Positions 34,301-46,300 of a stretch of 64,000 bases of DNA are shown one piece after another. The notes beneath the pieces are model-generated. The model had not been told where the DNA came from, ran no database searches, and saw nothing but the letters and a program-made list of their open reading frames with translations. Location: assembly GCA_013397845.1 (NCBI GenBank), contig VZTG01006030.1:239038-303037 (forward strand), written 5' to 3'. The position numbers and the translations under genes are program-made. Each line of letters opens with the position of its first letter. Position 1 is the first letter of the stretch. The DNA comes from Melanocharis versteri (taxonomy: Eukaryota > Chordata > Aves > Passeriformes > Melanocharitidae).

Positions 34301-37300
34301 CAGGGCAGCCACAGCTTCTCTGGGCACCCTGTGCCAGGGCCTGCTCACCCTCACAGGGAGGAATCTCCCAAAAGAGAAAAAACTCCTAAATCTCTAAAAA
34401 CGAAGCCCTTACAGTGAAGTAGAACTGCTCAGTCTCCTGCTGGTTTGCCCTTCTCTTGGCAATGCTGGGTTTGCTCATGAACGTCTCCGACACCGTGGAT
34501 TTCACAGACTCCATGGAGTTGCTGTACTGGAAGCAGTCAGAGACATCAAAGTCCTCTATCGTGACAATGTCCTGGATTGTCTGCAGGGTGGCCTCCATCG
34601 TCTTCTTAACCTGCCCAGCAAGAAGGATAGAGCTCAAAAACTCAAGGTTTTATGTTGTAAGTAAACAACAGAGGTAGTTAAGTCCCCCGGAGCACTTTGC
34701 TAATAAACAGATATTACTGGTTTCACACCCTGCGTGCTGTAATTAATTCTGGCTCATTAACAGCACAGTCCATGCAAGCACAGAGCTGGCAGCACCCTGA
34801 ACCTGCCAGGACTCCGTGCCAGGATCACAGTTGTGATCTCACAGGGATCAGGAGGAGACGCAAGGAAATTGAACCTCAAAGCAAAGAGAGCTGGAACAAA
34901 GATGCTCTGATTGTCTTCTGCAACTGCACCTACTGGGCATCAAATGTAAATTACAAACAGGACTCTGCTGCACTGTGCATTTCTACTGAAGGCCAGAATC
35001 AACTTTCTAAACATAAAAGGAGTTGCAAATTTTGCCCCGAAGTTCCTGAACACAGAGGTGCAGAGATCAGATCCCCATTCATGTCAGCTTCTTCTCATCT
35101 TGGATGGCCAATTAAACAAAAATCACTCTAACTCAGGTCATGCAAATTCACTTCAAAACATTAAATTCCTCCTCTTCCCTTTGTTATCCAAATACAACTT
35201 TTGCAACACAGCCACTCTTATCAAGTTAAGGATGGGAAGAGGGGTATGGGGAGGGATTTAAAAGGATTCTCTCCATACACCCAACTTTCCTGTGAGATCA
35301 CACAAAAATTAATGCACGAGATGCTTTGGCCTTGAATTTTACCACAAGTGTTAATAAAAAAAGATCACAACAACCAGATTCTTCCACAATCAGTGCCCAA
35401 TAACCACTGGAAGTGGCCAAGAGGGGCTGCTGGCTTTTGGTTTTTAACTGACCTCTTCATTTTCAATCTTCAGCGTCGACAACCGGGACTGCAGCTGCTG
35501 ACACCTCTGCACCAACTCACTCTGGACTGGCTGCTGGGCACAGAGCTGGGACTCCTGCAGAGAAACAGCACAGCAGAGCTCTGCAACTACTCGTTTATTT
35601 ATCAGACACAAACATTCTCCAAAGGGCTGAACTTTAAAACTTGGTAAACCTGGATTTCAACCAGAGGAAAAGGTTCTGCCAAACTGCAGCTCCCTCCCTG
35701 AGAGGACTGACCAGCGAGCAGGAGATGATGGCAACATCAAAGAGCTGGAAAACATCAGCTGCTTTCAGTGAGGGCAGCTTTTCAGAGAAGTCTGAGGGTG
35801 CTTTATCCCAGGTATTTGGATAAATCACATCAAAAATCAGGAATTTGGTTCAGTGCTTCAGCCAGGCCTGCTGGGGTCGGGGCACAAGGGGCTGGGGTGG
35901 CTCAGCTGAACCCCTGCACAGCCCAGCAACAGGCACAGGTCACTCTTGACTGAACCCAGGGGAGCTGAAATCAAAAAGCACAGGTTGGGGACCTGTCACA
36001 GGCACCAGAACGCCGAGGTTCCCTGAGCTGCTCAGAATGACTCTCACTCCACAGCATGAGGCAGCTTTTCCCTTCGGTTTTGTTCTGGGTTTCGTGTGGG
36101 TTTTTTTAAAGGAAACACTGACCTCACTGCCTGAGGCTGCTTTTTTAGAGACAGAAATTGAAACTGGGAGTTTCATCCCACCCAAGCACACACAGGATCA
36201 CATATTCTGATATCATCTGCTGCAGGCAGCACCATTGCAGCAAGACCATCAGCTGCATTTATAAACACTGCCCTGGCCTTGAGAAGCAGCAAGACAAATG
36301 ATTCAGTGAATGGGAGCTGCTCCTGAATGAGACTGTGCAGGTAATTCCTCTTCTTCCCAAGATCTCACAGGATCAGAAGCACAGAAAAAATCCTGGAAAG
36401 GTCATTTGCAGTCAGAAGGTTTCACTTAAAACGGGAGAGACAATGCAGAGCCTGGAGCAGTGGCTGTAATTGCCAGCCCAGAAGAGGCTGCCTGCAAGAG
36501 ACCATCCTCCAGTCTGTGCTCGGGGGATAATCCAGAAATCCAACCAACTGACCTAAATTGTCACACCGTGCATGTGCTCTCACTCAGAACTGCTTTCAGC
36601 TTGCAGGACTTCCAACAGCTCCCAGCTGAGCAGCCACATCTTGATAAACCCATAAAAGAGAGGGGTTTGCCCTGCCGAAAATGAAGAGTCCTCTGACAGC
36701 CCCGGCTCACCAGGAGGATGCAAAAAGCACCACTACAAAGCATTTGTACTCTCTCAGATGCTGCAAAAAAACCAGCATTTAGGTTTCTTATATTGACCCT
36801 TCCAATCTCAAAATTCAGAGGCTGTCTTGGGGATTAACCTGTAGGTTGAAGGAAAGTGTTTCCTACTCACATTTAATATTAAACCTAATCAAGCATTTTC
36901 ACCTCCGGTAGCTTTGATAGCCAAAAAAGTAAAATTTAGATATCTCTGCCATGAGCCTCTGCTTAATCTCTGCATCATCTCCCACCCCCCAGGCTCCCAA
37001 AAGAGCCACACAGGCGGCCCTGGAGGGGGGTCAATTTATCAAAAACGAGGGCGACAAACAGGCAGAGCTGCAGGAGGGACCCGCACTGACCACGTCCCCC
37101 ATGTGTGGCTGGAACTCGAACTTCATGGGGGGGCAGAAGACGTTGTTGTACATCTCCATCAGCCTCTGCTTGTCGCTGTTGGCGTCCAGGTTCTCCACGG
37201 CGTTCTCGATGGCGTCCAGCCCCTCGTGCTTGGACTGCTCCAGGTTCAGCTCGGCCGACAGGAACGTCCGCAGGGCTCGGTTCAGGCTGGCGTGGTAGCC

Positions 37301-40300
37301 CAGGTCACAGCACTGCTGGAAAAACACACACGAGCCCAGGTGAATAAAGGGAATGGAACTCCAGAACGGGAATCTGAACGTTTCCCAAGGCAGGAGTTGT
37401 GTAAATAGGGAATAAGTTGTGGGTGTTTTGTCGTCTTCTCAATCTGTAACCTCACGCGAATTTTATCACCGTGTTATAATTAATTACCAAGCTTTTCTAA
37501 GAGTTTGTGGAGTTTTCTTGGGAGTTTTAGAGACTCATTTTTCATGGAGTACTAGAGACTCATTTCATCCAAAAATGAAGTGGTGAAGTTCAACAGCAGG
37601 GCAGTGGATTTTCCAAAATTCTAAATTCTATCCTGACTTTTAGGGGTCTTGCTCCTATGAACACACCGCAAAATCCTTAAATAACATCATTCAAAGGAAG
37701 AGGACAGCAAGGCACTGAAGTGCTATTGTAAAAACAAGACACAGGATTTGGATCATCTATAAAGACAAATCTGCACCCAAATAATTCCATAATTCCAGCA
37801 AACTGCTTCATTCAGTGCACTTCAGGAAGGAGGAGCACGGCCTGGACATGAAAACAGAGTCATCCAAAACCCAGCAGCCACCCCAGTTGGGATGATTTCA
37901 TTGCTGGGGTGAAACAGAAGAGCAAAAAACTTTGAAGCAAGAAGTGGTTATGGTCAAGAATTTCCTGGCTATGGCTGACACTGGGATGATGTCACTGGGA
38001 GACAATCAAGCAGCTTCATTTCCACCACGGCTGCAGAGCCAAGTTTTCATGTTTGAGAAGGGGAAAAAAAGGAGCTTTTCATCAGCATGAGATCAGAACC
38101 AGGCTGGATTTTTCAGCCATCTAATAAAGTGAGCAAGAAGGAGCCCACCTTCTTGGAATTCCAAGCAAGATTACATCCACGAGGAGAATATCCAAAAAGG
38201 AAAGCAAGAGCCCATCTGCCTGATTGCTGTGCTGCTCTGTAAGCAAAATTCACAGGAAAACTCCTCCTCGCCCATCATTTGGGTCTCATCACTGTCATTG
38301 TTTGCAAACGCCGAGGAAAAAAGGGAGGAAAAAAAAAAGAAGAAGGAGGGGAGGAGGGAGAGGGGAGAGAAGCTGCTGGACCATTCCCTGCTCCCACAGA
38401 ATTCCTGCCACCGAGTGCTGCTGCAGCCTGGCTCTTGTGCCAAACAAGCTGTGGCAGGTGTGGAGCCTTGGAAAAAGAGCTGCAGTTGCTGGTTGGGCTG
38501 GAGGCAGAGAATGAAGGGACTTTACATTCAATCAGAAAAGAACAAAACCAGCCAAGCGAAAAAAAAAAAAAACAAAAAAAAACAAAAAAAAAAAACCAAA
38601 CAAACAAAAAAAAAACCCCACAAAAAACCAAATCAAACCAAAAAGCAAAACAAAAGCAGCCTGATTGAGAATGTGCACGTGTGGAGGCAGCCGTGGATCA
38701 AGAGGCACTCACAGCTCCTGCTCACTCTGCAGGGCTGGTCCTGCAGCACAGGGGGAAAAACGGGACTGGGACAAGGATCAGGATCAGCTCAGATTTAACA
38801 GCAGCACTTGCTCCTTTTCACAGAATCAGTGGGGATGCAAGGAACCTCTGGAAATCATCCAGAGGTGACACAGGAACACATCCAGGTGGGCCTGGGGTGT
38901 CTGCAGACAGGGAGACTCCAGGACCTCCCTGGGCAGCTGTTCAGGCTCTGCCACCCTCGTGGACAGAGGTTCTTCCCACACTGAGGTGGAATTCCTTGTT
39001 GTGGTTTATTACTGCTTGTCCTGTCACTGAACGGAGCCTGGCACCATCCTGACACCCCTTGGGGTGTTTATGCGGATGGATGGGATATTTTATGGATTGG
39101 TGGGATATTTTATGGATTGGTGGGATATTTTATGGATTGGTGGGATATTTTATGGATTGGTGGGATGTTTTACAGCTTGATGGAACCCCCTCCAAACCTT
39201 CTCCTCTCCAGCCTGAGCAGCCCCAGCCTCCCCAGTCTCTCCTCATCAGGGAGATGCTCCAGACCCCAAATCTTCCTTGTGGGCTCTGCTGGACCCTCTC
39301 CAGCAGCTCCTCATCTCTCCTGAACTGCAGAGCCCAGAACTGAACACAATTCCTGCAGCAGGACAGGCGGCTGAGCACCCTCCCAGTGTGACCAGTCTGT
39401 CCTCTCCCAGTGTCCCCAGGAAGGCACTGGGAGGACTGGGAATCCAAAGGGAGTTCATGTGTCACGCCTCACCTCGCTCAGGCAGAATGTGTTGGCTCTT
39501 TGCTGTTGAAGCCACCGACAGAAAACATTTCCCAGCCCACTCCCCCACTTTAAAGGGTTTTTTTTTTTCAAGTCCAGTGTTCCATGTTTATAAATGCACC
39601 AGTCCTGCCATCCCTTTTCTGGGTTATATAAATGTTTGATGGAATCGTTCTCAAAGGAAATCAATTTTTTATAAGAATTTAATGATAACTCATTCAAATT
39701 CCCTTCCCAACATGACAGCTGATTAACCCTTTGCCAGTTAGCTTTCAAACAGGCCTCAAAACCAGAAGATTTAAGGGGAAAAAGCCCTTTGCTTTAAAAT
39801 GCAATTCAGATTTGGAAGGGGAAGGATGAGATCCTGGAGTAAGCAGCCATGGAATACCTATGCCTAGAAGAGCAAAGTAAGCTCTGGGACTCACACACAC
39901 GTTTTTATCTTCTATTTTTTTCTCCAGTCCTGTCCTAGTGACCCTTTTAGAAATATGAGTTAATGCAAACTTCCCCATTACTGTAATATTTCATTAGCAT
40001 CAAAGAGCTGCCTCAGTCCCCAAAGTCAGGAAATTCAAAACTACTGGGCTATGGCAGAAACAATTTATTGCTCTTAACTCTCAGCAAAGAATTAACTCCC
40101 AGTTCTCCTTCCCTGCACACTGCAGAGGGAACACAACGTGCTGGATAAACATGACAACTTTAATGCTGTTTGGCCTAACACAATCTCCTTGTAAGTAACT
40201 TTGAAGATTACTTTTATATTATATTTCAAAATTCAATATCACCAAACGATTAGATCGAGGGAAGGCATTACAGCCTGGCTTAAACATCACATTTTTATTC

Positions 40301-43300
40301 AAGTCAGATGGCTCAGATAACCATCACTGGCTATAATTGCTAATTTTCAATCCTTCAGGATCAAAGGCATTAATAAATCTATTTTCCCTGTGTCTTAACA
40401 ACGAGATAACTGAACTCCATCTCCTGTGCTCCCAGACAAGTCCCCCATTTTTCCATGCCTGAACACAGAGCAGATAACACTTTCATTGAGAAGATGATGA
40501 GAACTTGTGGAGTTAAATTGAATGCTCCAAGGGCAAGGACTCACCCAGAGCCACCAGGGCTCCTCTCCAGGAACAGACAAATCCCTGGAATGCAGAAGTT
40601 TGGATTCTTGTCCTGCACCACTGCCTGCCATGCCCCAGACACAGCTGGGGCTGCCCAGGGAGAGCAGCCCTTCATTCCGAGCTGGATACTCCACATTTGT
40701 CCTGTCCTGCTGAAAACTCCTCAGCTCTGTGCTTAGAAATTGCTCTGGGCTCGTGAAATCCAAATGGATTCTCTGCTACCTGAGATTCATGAAAATACAC
40801 CAAGAACAGACCACTGAACCAGGCAGCATTTGGTGGCAGACTTGAGAGACAGGGCTTTAGAAGAAAAAAAATTAAAACAATTAAATTAGGCTGATGCTGG
40901 TGAAATTAATCCCAATCTTGCAGCTTTGATATAAATATATACAGAAAGTTCTAAGTTGTTAAAAACCCAGGGCCACACCATTAAGGTTGAGCAGATGTGA
41001 ACCAAAACAGGGCTCCTAAAAAGGCAGCAGGAATAAACAAACCAGGCCTCTCCTGCACAGCAATCCTGCAAACCACGACAGCTGGAAATAACAGCATTTT
41101 TCAGACCCGCTCTCAGTGACAGCCCTGACCTCCAAAGGACAGGTTTAAATCAACACCTGGCACAAGAGCACTCCAGGCGAGTTTATCATCAGCTGAATAA
41201 ATGTATCCTATAGACTGCTGCTTATTCTAATAGCTGAGTAATTAATAGAGATCTGAGTGCTCGTTAGTGCCTGCGTCTAGAGACTCTTGTGCTCATCACT
41301 CCCTGCAGCCAAGTGCTTCCAGCAGGGATGGCTTTGGAAGGGGAACAGGATCCAGCAGAGCCACTGCCCCACACTCAACATATCCAGGCTGAAGGGGAGG
41401 TTCCATCCTTGGGAACAACCTCAGGGTTCCTGACTGCCTTTGCTGAGTTTTCAAAAATCAGGATTTCGGGGTTTTTTTGCAGCGTGTTTTACCAAAATGC
41501 TGCCCACTGAATTGGGGGGGAGATTGGAATCTATTCTGGTGGGCAGGGAAAGGATCTGAGGGAACGGCTGGAGCTGTGTCAGGGAGGTTTGGGATGGAGA
41601 TCAGGAAAGGTTCTTGCCCCAAAGAAGGGGAGGCTCCCCAGAGAACAGGCACGGCCCCGAGGCTGCCAGAGCTCCAGGAGTGCTTGGACAGCACCCTCAG
41701 GCACAGGGTGGGATTTTGGGATGTCTGTGCAGGGCCAGGGGCCGGACTGGATGACCCCTGTGGGTCCCTTCCAACTCAGGATATTCCATAATTCAATGAC
41801 TTTTCCAAAACCAGTTAAAAGCAGCTTTAGGAAACGCTTCTGAACTCCCTCTCTTCCACCAAATTTCTTCTACCGTTTCTACAGCTAAAAATCTTTTTTC
41901 AAACTTGCTTCTGAATTAAAATCTTGTGGGTTTGCTTAAAATAGTCGAGTGAAAATGTCAGGCAGCAGCGTGACACTGAAGCTGGGTTTCACTTTGAGCA
42001 GCTCCTCCTTTTCTCTCTCAGTGTAACGGAGGTGGCCACCTGAGAAAAGCTCTTGTCACAGCCTAAGGACCAACTATCAGGCCATTGCCACCCCAAGCTG
42101 CCCAGCCCAGCTGTGCAGAGGTTTCCAGCTGTGCAGAGGTCTCCAGCTGTGCTGGGGCAGGGAATGCTGAGGGAGCAGAGGGATGTGGGAGGCTCCTGGC
42201 CCGAGCAGCAGCACTTACATCAATGAGATCAGACAGGTCGTGGATGTAGTACTTGAACACCGAGGCATTGGTGGCTTCCAGGGCCAGCAGATACTCATTC
42301 CTCGCCTTAATGGCCTTCAGCCTGTTTTCTGTGTACTTTGCCTGGCGCTGAAAGACAACAGAAATCAGAATGTGGCATTAAAAGAGGTGAGCAGCACTCT
42401 GAGTAACACCAGAGAACGCTGAACAAATCTTACTCAGCTCCTGCAGATTCTGCCCATGTGAATTCCAGTTTTGCCAGGACTCCAAGACTTGAAATGCAGA
42501 TGAATTATTTAGATGAGTTTAAGCACTGCTAAACTGGATTGAAAGTCTTGAGACTGTGGGATGGGGAAGATTAAAGGAGAAATGAAAGGGACAAGGGGGG
42601 TTGAGGAGGTTATGGCCCAGCTCCAGCACCACCAGAAGAGCCCACGGCTTGTTTGAGGGTTGCTAGAGGCACCCCACCTCTTCCAAGGCCTGAACTTGGT
42701 CCTTCCAGAGCCTTAATCCATCCAAAAATAACTCCTTCCCTTCTACTGGCTTGAACCTTAGAGCTGAACTGCCTGAGTGACCAATTGCTGAGGCAACCGG
42801 TTCTGCCCTCAAAGCCAGTTTGGGATTGCTAGGCTCCCTGGAGCACAGGCCTCGTGCTCTGGACAACAGAAATAATCACGTGAACCATGAATTCCAAGCA
42901 GGCAGCTGCTGCTTTCCCCCTCTGACCTGGTTTTGGCTTTTTGTGCCATGCCTGCACTGCCTGGGATAACACCACCTGCACACCCGCCTGTCCTAAAGCA
43001 AACCTGAGCTGGATTTGCCTTTCCTCCAGCTGAGCGTGGAATAAAACCCATACAAAGAACGAGATCTGGATCTGAGGGGGGAATCGGTGGCTCCTGTGCA
43101 CCCTGCCAGTACCTTCTCCTTCATCTTCTCGATTTTTTTCACAGAGCTCCTCCGGACGTGCTTCTCCTCAAACTTGACGTTGGAGGTGGAGTCGGGGGAG
43201 CGCGGGGTCTGCTTGTCCTCCTGCTTCACTGACTTCCCAATCTGCTTCTCCTCCTGCTTCTCGGCCTCCTTCAGCTTGCTCTGGGCGCTGATGCTGTCGG

Positions 43301-46300
43301 CGTTGTACATGTGGTAGGTTTTCATCACCTGCACACAACAAAAGCCAACACTCAGGGCCCGGCCAGGCAGGGCTGGCTGTCGGGCTGAAACACCTGAATC
43401 AGACAAAAAAAATCCACAATAGGAAATTTCCCACGTCAGAAAAGCAGGGCAGGAGGTGCCTGAGCGAGCGGGGCTCTCCAAATGAATCTGAAATCCAAGT
43501 GGGTGATTCTGCAGCTGCTGCTTTGTTTGACTCTGGCGTGTGCCTTCCTGCACGAGCCAGTGAAGGAGGCATGGAAACCAAAAAGAGGATGCAGACTAAA
43601 TCCAGCCTCCTTGAATGCTCAGAGGAAATGATACGGCAGGAAAAGGAGAGCTTTTCATCAGCAGGTAAGGTTTCTGAAGGCAGCCCTATCAGCCTTTCAT
43701 CTGGGTGAATCAGAGCTTTGAACACCAGGATGGAAATCCAGCCCCAGCACAGAGCCTGCAGGAGCCACTCAGGTGCCATTTGTGCAAATCCAATCTGGGA
43801 CATAAAAGTACTTCTGGGCACCTTGTGTAATCAAAAAATTAATAATCAAGTGTGGTTCTTGCATTTAGGGAGATCTGGACCCTGTGCTGTATGGACAACT
43901 TTTATTATAGCACATTTTTTATAAGTAAATATAGATAAATATCCCCCACAGTCACAAAAATCCCATTTGTTTCACGTGATATTCACATCTAGCTCTGTGT
44001 TAAGCAAATAGAACCAAAGGACATGATACACAAACCAGGCTTTTATCCATAAATGCAAAGCAATTGGAATCCCACACCAAAACAAACACGATACAACACT
44101 CACAGGGGGCAAAAAAAAAAATCCACAATAGCATAAAGTCACCCATTCCAGCAGCAATAAAGGCTCCACTTGTGAATAATCCGATTTATCTCAGCTGAAA
44201 ACCCGTTTATAGCTATTTTGCACCAGAACATAACACAATTTTACTTAAGTGAGCCACACATTCCCTCTCTGCAGTGATCAGCAGAGGTCCCAGACCCAAA
44301 GAGACTCTGGATTTAAACATGAAAGGGAACGTGGCTGCAGCCAGTGCTGAAGAACATCCTGAATAATTCACACAGCCACGCTCCCAGCCCCTGCAGATGC
44401 TCAGACTATAAAGCAGGCGTTGATAATTACAATAATAGATGCAGAGGAGTTGCTTTTCCTCTCTCGCTCAGAGCGGAGCTGGCAGAGAGCAAAAGCAGAG
44501 GGAGAAATCCCAGTTTTGATGGGTTTTTAATGGTTTTAGGCCACACTGGCAGCCACAGGCTCTGCTGTGGGGACACTGGTGACTCACTGGGGTCTGCTGA
44601 GGGCAACATGGCCCAGGACAGCAGAATTACAGGTTGGGATAACTCTGTGTTTTATTTGTGTAGAGAAAGGAAAGATTTCACCCAGATCCATCCTGCCTAA
44701 AATCAGGGATTCTGCCAATCCTTTGGATATGGAATTATGGAATCACTGAGGTTGGAAAAGACCTCCAGGATCATCCAACTTTTGGCTGATCCCCACTTTG
44801 TCACCCAGCCCAGAGCCACATCCAGCAGAAGAAGAAGTGGAATTATTTCTGAAAGTAGCACTGAATTTAATCCCTTTTTGCTTTAATTCCAGCAAAAACC
44901 ATCTTTTAGCATGATCAGAAATGGCTTTTTGCAAAAGAAAAGGTTTTCTGGTGAAGGGACAATTTAGAGTTCTGCAGCAGGAGGAATGAAGGAAGAGATT
45001 TCAAATTCCCAGCATTGCCATTAAAAATACCAATATCTTACATCACTTTGTTTAGCAAAGGCTGAATTCTGGAAGTTCCTCCTTCCAGGGATAAGAGAAA
45101 TTAGCAGAATTCACTATTTGGCTCAAAAAATGACCTGTCAGAGCCTGGCACCCAGAAATGATCCCCTGCCCACGAAACTCCACTCACCAGCCACTCCAGA
45201 GCCAGCTGAACTGGGATCAGAAACTGATCTCAGTTCCTAAAATCCGTTTTTAGAGGCAGATCCATGTCCTTCCTCAGGATCCCATCCATGACAGGACTCA
45301 AAATTACGGCCTCAAACAGAAAACAATTTCTGGAGTGCTGATTTGGCTGAGTATTTGGCTTTGAGGCTCTAATTGTAACAAACTGTAACGAAACAATTCC
45401 CTCTATAAATTCTACTGACACAGGAAATTTCAGGGAACCCCCTGGAATCCTGTAACACTGATTTTTACCCCCAATTTCACCACAGGGTCAATGTGCCACG
45501 GCCTGAGAAACAACCCTGGGTCACCTTTTGGAAGGAGGAAGGCCCAGAACACCAATTTCAGAGCCATGACCCAAGAAATCACAGGGGAAGGACAAAATAA
45601 AAGGCATTTTGAGCAACCAAACTAAGCGAGTTCTGCTTTTAAAGAAGAGAACTTGCTCAGTAACAGCTGCAGGGAGCAAAATTTTCGTCGAGCAAGAGGC
45701 TTTTCCATTCATCTGTGTGGGGGGAAGAAAAATCCCCACGCAGCACATGAACCCCTGCGAGCACATCCCTCCTCTTCCTCCTCTTCCTCGGTGTCTCCAG
45801 TGGATTTATTGAGAAGCAAAAAGCTCAGATGGGAAACTCTGACTCTAAAAGGAGCTGTTCTGCTGAGAGCTGAGGGACAAAGAAGCTCAGTGGGTGCCTC
45901 TGCAGGCTCACACCACACAAACCCCAAGATTTCTGGCATAGCTGGAAATAATTCTCCTATTTCTGGCTCTTTTTTAAACCGACGCTGCAGCAAAGCAACA
46001 AACGGGCAGGAAGGTGAGATCTTTGTGGAGCCAACATCTAGAGAGCTGAAACAACAGGAGGACAGAGGAAAAAAAATGGGATTTATGGAGCTTTTTAGGT
46101 GACCTCGAGCTGCAGGGACTGCGGCCTTTTCTCAGCTTGGTGGGAGAAGTCAAACACTTCTCCCTTGTGCCTGAGGAGATGCCAGGAAATCACTGATTTA
46201 CCGTGTAGAGTTCATTCAAGACCTTCATCAAGTCCTCCTGGAGCTGAAGTCCCACTTCCTTGCTCTGCAAGAAAACAGAGAAATGAAAGTTAATTGGGGA

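Larger units (their letters stand above)
28902..34412 (-). other. SRGAP2: SRGAP2 intron 9
   Basis: 5.5 kb. It contains two minus-oriented CR1 pieces (34180-34395, 30262-30375), a very homogeneous 41-base VNTR (31919-32366), a diverged minisatellite (28985-29435) and a short CCCAAA run (31660-31686). No coding segment was recognised. Confidence 0.85.
37316..42218 (-). other. SRGAP2: SRGAP2 intron 6
   Basis: 4.9 kb. It holds a CR1 fragment interrupted by a young minisatellite (38818-39420), a second CR1-type fragment (41480-41800) and an A-rich run (38557-38660). The acceptor is a tandem CAGCAG. Confidence 0.85.

Noticed and set aside
38557..38660. Poly-A tail of a processed pseudogene
   Set aside because: No gene-like sequence lies upstream on either strand, and no flanking direct repeats were seen; it is simple A-rich sequence.
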